Positions 23,900-34,657 of a stretch of 64,000 nucleotides of DNA are shown here, piece after piece (position 1 is the first letter of the stretch; each line of letters starts with the position of its first letter). The DNA is taken from the NCBI GenBank assembly GCA_015832175.1, contig WJXW01000004.1, positions 1,922,001-1,986,000 on the forward strand, read 5' to 3'. The position numbers were made by a program, and so were the translations under genes. The notes under the pieces are model-generated. The model was not told the DNA's origin and ran no database searches. It was given only the letters and a program-made list of their open reading frames with translations. Source of the DNA: Paraphaeosphaeria minitans. Taxonomy: Eukaryota; Ascomycota; Dothideomycetes; Pleosporales; Didymosphaeriaceae.

Positions 23900-24299
23900 C
23901 ATGTTGCTTGAATGCGTGAGGCGACATCGGCGGTGTATAGGACGTTGTGGTGAGATGGTGTTGGGCGTTGGCGGTGGTTAGAAGACTAGTGCTGTTTCTA
24001 AGGGCGTTACGTAGCTCTCCCATCAATTTTTATGATCCCCTGTACATATCGAAATTACATATTCGACTCATTCAAATGCTGGTGATGATCAAGAACGATG
24101 GTCGTCGATGAAATACTAGCACAAAAATGTCTGCTCCCAGGAACCGCGTCCACATGGGGGGGCAACAGGACGGCTTTTGGTCAAACAACCGAAGACCACC
24201 AAGACACAAGCAGACATCAATGCTTTCTCCAGCAACTTTTGAGCACCATAGATTGTCTATCGCGGTTCTTTCAGTGTTCTGCCTGAACACTTGAGCCTG

Positions 24300-27200
24300 A
24301 GTGGACAAAACTCCGACTGCGAACCCATTTTTATGTCCTTCATTACGGACTATAGAAGGCACATACTATCTGTACATGCCCATCTGCGCAAGGGCCTTCT
24401 CTCCATGACCGACATTCTCATCCTTTTTCCCTCGTACATGGACGGAACGCGACCACAGCGCTGTTGCAATCGTCCTTTTCGTCCCCCATGACTGGAAATC
24501 CCATCGCTTTTAGTGTCTGTCGACCCGTCCAGAGGGTGTGCTCAAGAGAAATGTCGAGTGCGAGGAAGTTTCTTTAACTACCTTTGCAGTCTCACGCAAA
24601 GAAGCATGACTTTTAGTCCTGAGACGGACTACGCCGTACGCAATCATTTCCAGTCTTTTGTTTTTGGTCCCCATGGCCTGTATATGCCCACGTCCCTGGA
24701 CTCGAGGGAGCCATAAGAGGTATACGAGTGTCGTGTGCCGGGTTCTTCGTCCGACACGAGCGCACTGCTACATTTGTTTTGGTCAATCGGCTCAAGCACC
24801 AGAGCGCCACCCCGCCATGCACCTTATGGTCCGGCGTATATTATCCTCGTTTAGTCTCTCGTCCCCATGCGACGTGAGTGTTTCTTTTTTAGTGTCCTGG
24901 CTGAACGCGTTGCCGTATGTAGGTGCGTGTAAGACTGCTGGAGACGGGTTTTCTTATATACGCCTTGGGAAAGGGTAGCCAGTCCGTTGTATCCAGAGCT
25001 GGTCGCTGCTTTTTAGTCAATCTACACGAGCCACCGACACGCGATTCGGACAAAACATCGCAATTCACGAGCTTTTCGTCTCCATTGGATGGTCATCCGT
25101 TTACTTTTGGCATTCCAATTAGATAATCTGGCGTGTGTTTGAACTGCAGGAGACACGTATTGTGTACACATCTTTGTTTGTTCCACGGCTCTCGCCGCAT
25201 GAGTTTGTAGTAGACGCTTTTTAGTCAGAAAGACACGAAGAGGGAATCGAACCATCGAGTTTTTGTACCGCAGGTTTTGGTTACCATACCGTCTTCATTA
25301 TCCGGATTTCAGTGTTCTAGTGGATGATTTGGCACGTGTTTCGTGTAGGACTGAAGGAGAATGATTTCCACACCTGTGATCCCAGAGCCGGGAAACACAC
25401 CTGCAACAGCTGCTGAACCCTTTCCTGTGCCACAGCTCGGCTTCCCACGCTAATTAACCAGTCGTACTAGCCGTTGGCAACGCGCCGAGACAGAGGATTC
25501 CCATCAGAAATTTGCAGTGTAGGTTTTCGTCCCCATGATGCATCCGTTCCACAATTCTTCACCCTAACCTGAGCACCCAGGCTTGTGTAAAGGATATACG
25601 GAGGCAGCAGAGAGAAGATACAGAGGAAGCCTTGGCCTCGGTTCTCTTGACGATCCGCACTACTCATCGCCACCGCCATCGCCATATGCTAGGTTTTTCG
25701 ACTCATCGGCTGAATGAGGGACACTTCTATCGAGAAGACCCGAGACAGAGAGCAGACATAAGGTGTTGTCTCTCAGTTTTTAGTCCCATCCAAGCATACC
25801 ATATTAGTTTCTAATGTCCAAGCTGGATAGCAGAGAATGTGTGTGTTTGTGCGTGTGTGAGCTTTGAGGATGAGGCAATACTTATACCCTTGACCGTCAC
25901 TAGGCGAGCCCAATTTGGGAACGACGCACGCCAGATCTTGTGTCCGTGTTGCTTCGGTATCACCTCATCCATTGCCGAGAAGGGCGAGTTGGGTACTACT
26001 AAATGACGCCAGTGCCCAGACATTACAATCAAGAAGATTTGCTTCTCATGTCCATAGATCAAACTCGGGCAGTGTTTTGTTGTTCTAATCCAAAAATCTG
26101 GCATCTGTGGGTGTGTATAAGACTAGGGGAAGAGAAAATGCTCTTTTACCCTCGGCCTCGACTAGCTGCCAATCGGGAAACACCGCATGATGTGCCTTCT
26201 ATCCTCTTTGCTCCAGTATCGCCTCATGAGAGGCAGAAGGCTGGTTCTCCAGGAGTTCCAAAGAACGACAGTGTCGAGACATGATATTGCAATGAACCAG
26301 GTTTTGGTGGCCATAGCTCGAAATGTGTAAGCTTTTGTCGTCCCGACCGACACACTGGCGTAAGTGTCCAAGGAAGATGAGCTCGTAAGCTGCGACTTGA
26401 TTACTTTCACTCCCCGACCAAGACAAGAGACATACTACGCGATGCCATCAACTTTTCGCTGGAGCCACTGCACATCACATCGAGTAGTTGAATTTTTAGT
26501 TGGTATATGGGATGACAACGAGAGCCATTTTAGATATCGAAAAATCAGTCCGTCGTTTTTGTCGCCATTGTTTCAGGTCCAGAAGTCTTTACTATATAGA
26601 ATAGGCACTTTGGAACGTGTGTAAGAACATATAATCGAAGGCTGCATCATATAGACCCTCAAAACAATGCAAGGAACGGCACATGGTCTTACAATATCTA
26701 CATTTTCTTACCGAAGCCGCCGCACATGGAACAAGTGGCGGTTTTCCTTTGTTAAGGCCAAGAAAAGAAAGCGAAAGGCGCTCCGGACATCAAGCCTGCC
26801 GAGTGCAGTTTTTCGTCCCCATGCATTGATCGGTGGCATCTTTTGATAGAGTCTGTTGGGGGATAACGGATGTGAGCAGACATTTGGTGGAGGCATAAGT
26901 GCTTATTTATCTCGAACCCTAGAGTAAGGCAAGAAGTATACGAAGTATTACCGATACACATTACCCGGAGCGGCTACAGATTAGATTGAGCTGTACTAGT
27001 TGTAGCCGAAGCGGGGAAAGCGACATGCACCCAGAAATGAGTGGAAGCTCTATCTTTTTGATCCCGATGCATCCTTACAGTGTTTCCTTTGGAAAGCCCT
27101 TCAAACACATCAGATCATGTTTTTGCAAGTGACTAACAGAGGCAAAACGTACAGATATACGCCGTATCTTGCCCGCCTTCGCTGGGTCCGCCGGACAAGA

Positions 27201-28085
27201 GAAGGGTGAGTTTTCGATTAACTAGAACCAAACAAATGCGCAGAAAGCACTCAGACATTTTTTGGCACGTATTGGTGCTTCTAGTGCCCATGGTCCGGTT
27301 CGATATACATTTTGAGACCTTTTTAGCATGGCGAAGCAGGTGTGTGTAAGAGATTGGCGGCTGAGAATATGCTTATATACCCTCTATCTCAGCAAAAGGA
27401 AGACAGCGACTGTCTCTGTTTTTGGATTGGAAATTCACTTTCGGTCGATGAAGTGACAAGCAAGACGGAGGCCCGACTACAACATTATGTTCTATCGAAA
27501 CCATTTTTAGTACCTATCGACGGTCACACAATCTATTGTGGCAGTATCTGTAGGAAATTGTGGAGAACGTGTCTGCGAGGAATTTATGGAGGTGGGCCTG
27601 CTCACACGGACAACACAGACCTTCACTACATGCAGGCCTATTTCGGATCACGTTCTCATGGTGGCGAGCGGTCAACATTAGTTTGAATTGGTGAGAAAAT
27701 ACCGAAGCCGAATTCAACCATGGAACTCGCAGTTTTAGACTCCAGGTGCCCATAAGATGGCAGTGCGTAAGATTTTTCAGTCCACCCATTGCATGGTGTC
27801 TGGGTGCAAGACACTGAGTGAAGAGAAGCCGGTTATATTTTTTTGACTGCAGTGAGTTTTGAGGCCTTGTGCTAATCGGAGCCTTACCAACAAGAGCGGC
27901 TTATATACCCTTAGCCTCAAATCGAGACATATACTGCAGATGTGTGCGCCTTGATCCCAAGATTACGGCCATGCGGAGATTGATGCTGTATTTGACATCG
28001 GCCAACCCGTCACTCCGGATGGGCCCAACCATGCAGTCTCAGAAAAACTGCTTCTGGTCCCATTTATGTGTCTAGCTTGAATTCT
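24300..28085 (-). repeat. Array of at least 16 diverged ~200-266 bp units, each with TATA-like box and conserved ATG start
   Basis: Read on the minus strand, a word close to ATGGGGACNAAAAAC recurs with its A at 24490, 24674, 24868, 25085, 25287, 25536, 25789, 26055, 26314, 26568, 26822, 27068, 27291, 27517, 27753 and 27972. Spacing is 184-266 bp, about 250 bp in the middle. In most units a TATA-like box (best form GAGGGTATATAAGC) is centred upstream at 24957, 25166, 25885, 26147, 26651, 26906, 27156, 27376, 27835 and 28064, that is 81-96 bp before the start word; 25536 has one at 61 bp. Between them the sequence often reads CTTACACACAC. What follows the start differs in each unit, giving predicted peptides of 5 to 79 residues that mostly begin MGTKT, MATKT or similar. 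The arrangement fits an old tandem duplication of a short transcription unit. Its function is unknown. Confidence 0.75.
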
Positions 28086-28272
28086 AGTCGCACCAAAGGT
28101 TGATGGTGTGCATCCGAAAGTCACTAAGACGAGCGGTTTAGAAACTCTTCGCTCTAAGCAGAAAATCACGTGCTTTCCAATGCATTCGCGTGGAACATGA
28201 GAAGTGAATTTCAGTTCGACTATTACCTTGTCCAGTCTAGTATTATCGCGGCGAACACCTTAGGGTCATGTA

Positions 28273-30231
28273 TCAATCTTGACTAACCCCATGCTGCGCA
28301 GGTTCCAACGCCAACAAAGGGTTCACTTCATTTGCCTTTCCATTCATAACCCATTGCTCCACCTGTTTGAGGAGATCCGGATGCTGGTGTTGCTCCAATT
28401 TGTCCCAGAATAGCTCGCGCTCCTCAGTCGATCCAAACATCCAACTATAACCACTGTCGTCGAAGGTGGAAGGTCCTCCAAACTCTGCGCCCTGTAGAGT
28501 ATTGAAGTGAATTTTTGGAACGGAACCATTGTTATTTCTCTTCAACAGTACGATTTCACGAAGCAGACCCATGGCATTGGCATAATGGCCACGTGAAAGA
28601 GTCACACTGGCAATGTAAAAGTACGTAAGATGTACTGGAGAAGCTGACTTTACGAGCGCTAAGAGATCCTGCTCGCAAATGTCGATTGTATGGAGCACGA
28701 TGCTTCGTAGCTGCGTGGATGTGATTGTAGCGAGGATGGGGGAGGCCAGATATGAATGCTCTTTGCCCTTTTCGCCTGCAAATCCGCTCCTTACCCTGAA
28801 AGGAGTCATGCTCAAATATAATCTCTGAAGATGTGGCCCGGAAATAGCTGCGCCGATAAAACCGTTTATGATGGCTGAGTCAGATGTGCTTTGACGCCCA
28901 GGGCGTACTGGTGAACAACTCATACCGCGATTGCCAAAGTTGAAAATCTTGAGGTCATGACATGCTGCAGCGAATCGAGCCCAGGGGTCCGGATTGATTC
29001 TGTCGTCGGTTTGAGTGGCGCCGGGCAGGAGACAACGGTAACCCCTCAGTAAAGGAAAGCTGTCGACTGAGATCCCTCTTAGCGGTACCCCGGCGTCATG
29101 GCAGGCGATCGGTAACCCAGTGAGGACGCTGGCGGGGAGGAACAACTCCGTGTCATCATCATCTTTGCACAGGGTGCTTTCGATTTTCAGCCATTCATGG
29201 CCTTGTATCAGTTCATGAATCAGAGCCTCCTCGGTATTTAACAAGGTGATTGCGTGGCTGACGGGCAGATCTGTTCCGGGCTGATCCTCGTTAAACCAAA
29301 CGAAGGGTAATGAGCCACAAGAAGACAGTGCCCTTGTGACGCTGCGAACAAAAGACCCATCTGAGACGATGTGAGCCTGTTCTTCATGTGCAGCGGCATA
29401 CTTGTCGAAGCAAACTGTCAAGATAGCCTGTGTTTGTTTGATATCCTTGCCTCGTTCGTCTTCTTGGTCTGCATCGTCTTTATTGATTTTTTGATTTTCT
29501 TGGTCTTCTTCCTCCCTGATCTCAGCATTTTTCAGACGTGTTTTTTCAGTGCTTCCTTCTATCAGTTCACGCCATGCGCTCTGCATTTGACCAATCTTTG
29601 ACCAAGCGTCGTGATACTCTCGCCAGGTAATAGCATCATCGGACATGTCGTCCTGATCATAATACTGAAACTCGGTATTCCAATCACACTCCCTTTCTAG
29701 ATCAAGAAGTATTGAGTTTGCATGCATATGATATCTCTTAAAGTCTGTAGCAATGGCCCGTGGTCGAAAGAGAAGACTTATAGCAATACCGCGTACACCT
29801 TGCGCAATGAGCGGGTTGCGAAAGAGGCCTTCCAAGCGCTCAATGGATCTTGAACAGAGCCACACGCCCACAACAGGGCATAACAAAGGACTGATGATAT
29901 TATCCACTGCACGACACACTAGTCGGTTGTTGCCCAAGAGCGTGAGCCGATCGCTGGCTTCGGAGTCCCGAGGCTTATAATACTGAGAAGGGTCATGAGT
30001 GGGAAATTTCTCGACGAAATGGCCAAATATTTCAAGGAGAATTTCCTTCGGAAGATCCAAAATCGTGATTCGATGCGCGGTTCTTTGCGTGGTGTCGTCC
30101 ATTGGGCACGTGAACATGCCTGTTGGTGCGGCGTCTCGAGTGTAAGAGAAAGATTTCAGGTGAGGTGACGTGAGGTGAGGTGAGCATGCTGATATTAAAT
30201 GTGGTATGTGAAGGCTTCTAGCCCTCGGCAT
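28273..30231 (-). CDS. F-box protein of unknown substrate
   Basis: Single-exon frame of 652 residues. An F-box is clear near the N terminus (ITILDLPKEILLEIFGHFVEKF, about residues 54-75), so it should bind Skp1 in an SCF ubiquitin ligase. The rest is about 550 residues with scattered leucine-rich segments (LRSIVLHTIDICEQDLLALV, GPHLQRLYLSM), as in fungal F-box/LRR-like proteins, and a charged Glu/Lys/Asp coil around residues 235-270. The ATG at 30231 gives the longest form, but M39 (30117, MFTCPMDD) or M44 are better starts because the first 38 residues come from a CACCTCA-type repeat. It stands alone between the two unit arrays, on the same strand as the left one. Target unknown. Confidence 0.75.
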   Translation of the reverse strand: MPRARSLHIPHLISACSPHLTSPHLKSFSYTRDAAPTGMFTCPMDDTTQRTAHRITILDLPKEILLEIFGHFVEKFPTHDPSQYYKPRDSEASDRLTLLGNNRLVCRAVDNIISPLLCPVVGVWLCSRSIERLEGLFRNPLIAQGVRGIAISLLFRPRAIATDFKRYHMHANSILLDLERECDWNTEFQYYDQDDMSDDAITWREYHDAWSKIGQMQSAWRELIEGSTEKTRLKNAEIREEEDQENQKINKDDADQEDERGKDIKQTQAILTVCFDKYAAAHEEQAHIVSDGSFVRSVTRALSSCGSLPFVWFNEDQPGTDLPVSHAITLLNTEEALIHELIQGHEWLKIESTLCKDDDDTELFLPASVLTGLPIACHDAGVPLRGISVDSFPLLRGYRCLLPGATQTDDRINPDPWARFAAACHDLKIFNFGNRGMSCSPVRPGRQSTSDSAIINGFIGAAISGPHLQRLYLSMTPFRVRSGFAGEKGKEHSYLASPILATITSTQLRSIVLHTIDICEQDLLALVKSASPVHLTYFYIASVTLSRGHYANAMGLLREIVLLKRNNNGSVPKIHFNTLQGAEFGGPSTFDDSGYSWMFGSTEERELFWDKLEQHQHPDLLKQVEQWVMNGKANEVNPLLALEPAQHGVSQD

Positions 30232-31166
30232 TTCGAAGCAGGCAAGGGTGACTCACTGAATACGAGCGCATTCGTACATGCCCGCGGGGCCGAGTCGCAA
30301 GGGTGCCACGGGCGGTGAAAGGGTAGATTCAGCCAATTAACATGTGGTTCATCAGGCTAATGAGTAGACGACTTCATATTGGAATACATATGGGTGATGA
30401 AGGGAGAGACATGGCTACCTAGGTCTCAACAATCACGTGACCTTCACCTTGTCCACGTGTTCTCCGGCCTCTCTACGCTCATCACGGTATTCACCACCTT
30501 AAACTTCTACTAAAAGCCTGGACCCGACTTAAACCGTCAATTGCGTGGGATAAGGTCTGAAAGCTGATCCGAGATTGTGCAGCAGATATTTGATTAACTC
30601 CAATACAGCAACGATCTCCTTATGGCCTTAAAGCGGGACTGAGTGACTGAATGGACTAGTTTTCGTTGCCTACTTCTGAATAATACCAAAACCTGAACAC
30701 TATGTGCGCAGTGATCATGATTATGGACAACGCAATCAATGATTGTGATAGGAATAGGAGGGTGCATCGCTATCTTAATATGCAGACGCATAACAGCCAC
30801 CGAATTGACTAAATTGCCGAGAGTGATTGCCGCATCTCAAGAGCTAGATCCTACTGCCTTCATACTGTATCAAATACTATAGTGTTCGTCTTCACATCTG
30901 AGCGCCGTTGTAATAATGATTCCGGACACGAAAATCGCCATTCTGAAGTCCAGGGTGGGCATGGTACAGACCTTTGTCGCATAAGCCGGTTCTTAGTTCG
31001 CACTTGCATTACGACCTTCGTGGTGACGCATACCTGGCGTAATACGCGGCATCTTAATAAGCAAGATTGTGAAGGGGCATATATCGGAGGTACTTGTGCG
31101 CGCTTTCGCACTTTAGGGCCGGCGCCTGACGCGGTGAAGCGGTGAAGTCGACCAGCATGTGCAACA
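30232..31166. other. Intergenic, no gene seen
   Basis: F-box promoter side, AT-richer than the flanks. No gene or RNA recognised. Confidence 0.4.
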
Positions 31167-31300
31167 GTACGTAGTACGTACCGGTCGACCCTAATGCGGT
31201 CACAGTACGGTTGAAAGTTAGTACGGTACGTATAGTATGGTACGATTACTGTACCGATCAAACATCAGTACGGTACGTACAACCCAAAATCAAGTACGGG
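31167..31300. repeat. GTAC-rich palindrome cluster
   Basis: About a dozen GTAC tetramers in 134 bp, many as the self-complementary GTACGTAC or AGTACGGTACGT, interleaved with TAGTATGG variants. GTCGACC words sit at 31147 and 31193, at and just inside its left edge. Such density of one palindrome is far above chance. It lies directly before the right-hand unit array. Confidence 0.7.
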
Positions 31301-31374
31301 CCGTAATAAAGACTGTTGTACACGCTGATGTCGACGATGAAACTGAACACCATCATCAATCTTCATTCCAATGC

Positions 31375-32815
31375 CAGAAGGGTATAGGCTCTTGTTATAT
31401 TTGCCATCTTTCTTCTTCGCACTCGCATCACAGCCCTTGCTTTCACTAAAAGGAAAGCAAGAAGACGCCCATGTCTAAAACGTGTTATCTCTACGAGTGC
31501 ATGTTCAGGAGGAAGGCATGCGTCTTGCTTCTTATGTAATGGCAGAATTACGATGCTGTGGCGATGAAGCGGAATGTCATCATAGAGCAACCAGGACATT
31601 TTGGACCAATATAGTATAAAGTCTTCTTTAACAAGCGGTCTGTTGGTCTACACTCAAGTGACAACCAGATGGGTGGATTAAAAGAGAAGCGAGATCTATC
31701 GCATGTCTAAAACTGAATCCGAGCCCAAAGTATGCCGGAAGAAGGTCTTGTCTGGGTGCCTCAGGCAAACGGGCGACGCCTCCGTTTCCAAGGTGATGAT
31801 ATGAAGCACCCCAGCCTTTCCTGGAAAAGATACCAAGATATTTGTTCGAAAGAAGACGAGGCATAAAATCTCGCCCAACAGACAGCTTGTTCATTCAAGC
31901 TCGCATTCCAGCCTTCGGGCAACTGAAATGACCTTGGACTCCGAACTATGTCTAAGAGTTCCAGACATTCTGAATAATGTATTGGAGATCTATGTGCTCC
32001 GTTACCCCAAATTCTTGAAGTAACGCTTGATTCCACAACATGATGATGATGATGATGATGATGTTCACCACTACCTGTTTATTGACAGACGAGTAGGAAC
32101 TGGAGTTTGAGGGGAAGACGAGGCATAAGAGCCTCATACCAGACGCTGCTATAGTATAGTCACAAAGTCTGAGTCTTCGGTCTCGATTAGAAAAGATTCC
32201 GAGAAGACTGCATGTTTCGAAAAAAGGGAGGACATTCTCATGTTCTTTACACGGTCTTCATCTCTTCCGATCCCACACATTTCAGCACCTGGCACAATCT
32301 TAAAGTCGTGATGATCATGTTGAGCACTACTACTCTCATTTAAAGAATAATAATTGTATTTTGAGACGAAGTCAAGGCATATAAGCTCACCTCAAAAGCC
32401 TGCCTTCTTACACTTACAAGTTTCCAGCCTCCAGGCTGACTTCAGATAATAAGAAAGGAGTGCTATGTTTCAAAAATGCATAAGAAGTTCGCCCATGTCC
32501 TTCGTGTGTGCTCCTTTCTTCCTGTTAGGAAGTCTGGCCTTTTCCACGGATATGGAGCCATACGTACGATAGTTATGATGATTATGAAAACCATATCATT
32601 TAAGGACTAGTTCTAAGATTATAGATTTGTGTTGCAGCATATGAGGGCATAAAATGGCACGAACGCCCAGTCCTTAATCGAAGCGAGCAGAAGAGACGAT
32701 CCAGCATGTCCGAAACGTTTACACCTTCATCTAATGCAACTGCGTTCCCTCTTCAGAAGTTACTAGCCACCATATCTATCCCTAACAGTGTGGATCCAGA
32801 ATATTTCGATCACTA
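31375..32815 (+). repeat. Array of six diverged ~250 bp units with TATA-like box and ATGTCTAAAAC start
   Basis: Plus-strand counterpart of the array at 24.3-28.1 kb. TATA-like boxes (best form GAGGCATAAAATC) are centred at about 31381, 31616, 31862, 32123, 32379 and 32649. An ATG in the context GCATGTCTAAAAC follows at 31471, 31703, 31948, 32212, 32465 and 32706, giving box-to-ATG distances of 90, 87, 86, 89, 86 and 57 bp. Unit spacing is 232-264 bp. A GATGAT run recurs once per unit (31793, 32040, 32306, 32575; longest copy seven GATs). Short frames after the ATG code for 9-43 residues and differ completely after the first few (MSKT, MSKTES, MSKSS, MFRKK, MFQK, MSETF). No similarity to known peptides seen. 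Confidence 0.75.
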
Positions 32816-32821
32816 ATCATG

Positions 32822-33558
32822 TGCACGAGTGACTCGCCCCCACACCTACCCTTCTATTCTTCCCGCATTTACCCACCATTCAACCAACATTCTCGATCAT
32901 CACCAACAAATCCGTCGAATACAAGAAGCAGAACAACCTGCGATGTTAATCTACACCACCCACTTCATCCTCCGGCCTCCTCCCTGCCCTCCACCCCCTC
33001 GCCTACAAACTTCGCACTTTTAAGTGCCACGCCCTTATCTTGGAACCAGACGCCTTGTCTCAGTCCCAATCCAACGAATCATTCGCGCTCTCGACATGGG
33101 AAGCCAACCCAGATTTCAAAATCGCTGTTTGCATCTTTGATGACGGCGACGGAGATAAATGACAGTAGAGATAACAAAGGAGAGGGTGGAGGGGAGGATG
33201 TAATAGAAGTAGAAAATGTTGTTGTTTAGCGAATGCACAGGCACGTTCACGCTCGAGGGACCTGTGGCGCAGGAAGCGTGGGTAGTTCCGCTGTCAGTGC
33301 AGCCTATGCCTAGCGCATATGAATATAAAAAAGAGATGGCATCTGACGAGTCTCTTCGTTCGGCCAGAACACCGAGGGCGAGGCTTAGCTGCCAAACTTA
33401 CGTTGGCGGCTGTAAGGGCTGGGTCTTCTATTTTGCCCTCGGCTTCAACAGGAACATTGAGCCAGCGAGTGGAGACCATGCCAAGGTTCAGACTCATAGT
33501 GCACTCGCCCACTCTTGTTTTAGATCTTCGGAGAACCATACTACGTATGAACCTTTAA
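32822..33558 (+). pseudogene. Decayed GNAT acetyltransferase
   Basis: Pieces of one GNAT-fold N-acetyltransferase lie in order but in different frames. Near 33000-33157: AYKLRTFKCHALILEPDALS and WEANPDFKIAVCIF, ending at a TGA. From 33216: a frame with GTFTLEGPVAQEAWVVP. From 33319: a frame with the acetyl-CoA binding motif A, LFVRPEHRGRGLAAKL, and about 60 more residues. No GT-AG introns that I can find restore one frame across the two breaks, and the N-terminal beta strands are not recognisable. I read it as a disabled copy with at least two frame breaks. The alternative is a live gene with unusual introns. It lies at the edge of the unit array, in the accessory region. Confidence 0.55.
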
Positions 33559-34657
33559 CCAGCTTCCAACACGAGGATGTATACCTATTCTTCTATCCAA
33601 AGATGCAGAGTCTAGTTACCATAGTGTTGATTCCACACGTAATGATGCCCTCCACCACCATCGCCACACCCAGACCCAGACCCACACTCACACCAACCCC
33701 ATAACCTCTACCATCCACACAACTACAAGACCCACCGAGGCCATGGGAAGCTGTTTTCTGTCTTTAATAACTTCTAGCCTCGCAATATCGTGTTTTAGTC
33801 CTAGGAGAAGAAAGTCCCGCGTGAACTTCCCACTGCCACGGCGGGGTTTTATATTTCGAGTCCATCTCATGGTGCCAACTAGGTAGGTACGGTAGGTAGT
33901 ACTGGTTTCACTCGTCCATCATCACATCCCACCTAGGTATCTATCCAACCTGTAGGTACTCGAAACGATCGAGCCAATGCCAAACGCGGCGCGCCCATAA
34001 AAATAACCACCCTTCTGCATGTCGCAACATCGTATCGCGCGACTCGAATCTTCAGTCGCGCGACCAGAAGATCGTGTTTATAATCCTGCTAGCGCGAGGC
34101 GCGACTTTGCTGTCGAAAAGTCATCTCCAGATGCGCTGGTGGTAATTGTGGGCGCTGGTTGTGCGCTTCATCGTCATCGCCCCAGGCTTATTTATCTTTC
34201 AGACTTGCCAGATTTGACGGAAGGAGAGGTCGCACCAAACTCATCGCATTGGCCTGTCTGCTTTTTGGCAACATGTAATGAGACGCGGACGATTTCTAGT
34301 CAAGTGAGGAGCAGGTTGTGGGAAGATCTTAGAGTAGCTGATAGGGCTCGGCTGTTATGTCTCGATGTCATCCCAAGCTGTACCGTAAATCGAGGAATTC
34401 GTTTGTGTGCAACGGTGGATATTATCTTGAAGCCACCACAGCATTGAAACGGCACATTTATTCGGCGAGGCGGTATTTTGGGGGTTGGAATAAGACGTGA
34501 ACATGAAGACAGATCAGACAGAATCAATGGTCACCGGAAACGATGTATAGGAATTAGATCTATACGTTGCCGGAACCGTGTAAACGTCACAGCAGACACT
34601 TCGCTGCCGAACGCGTCACTTATCCCAGATTCCACTCGTTACTTCTCTCCGCCAACG
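33559..34657. other. Intergenic with TAGGTA words
   Basis: No gene accepted. TAGGTAGGTAC, GGTAGGTAGTAC, CACCTAGGTATC and TGTAGGTACTCG occur within 33880-33962, a local cluster of the TACCTA word also seen at 20.85, 30.42 and 57.3 kb. Confidence 0.5.

Noticed and set aside
25243..25253. tRNA B-box-like word GGTTCGATTCC on the minus strand inside the left array
   Set aside because: No A box at the right distance, imperfect T stem and no cloverleaf; not repeated at this position in other units, so neither a tRNA nor a tRNA-derived SINE is supported.
24300..28085. Transposon or LTR remnant as explanation for the left array
   Set aside because: No terminal repeats, target-site duplications or transposase/reverse transcriptase traces seen, and the even ~250 bp spacing fits tandem duplication instead.
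34019..34447. 142-codon plus-strand frame
   Set aside because: No motif, no convincing upstream region, overlaps an equally random minus frame.
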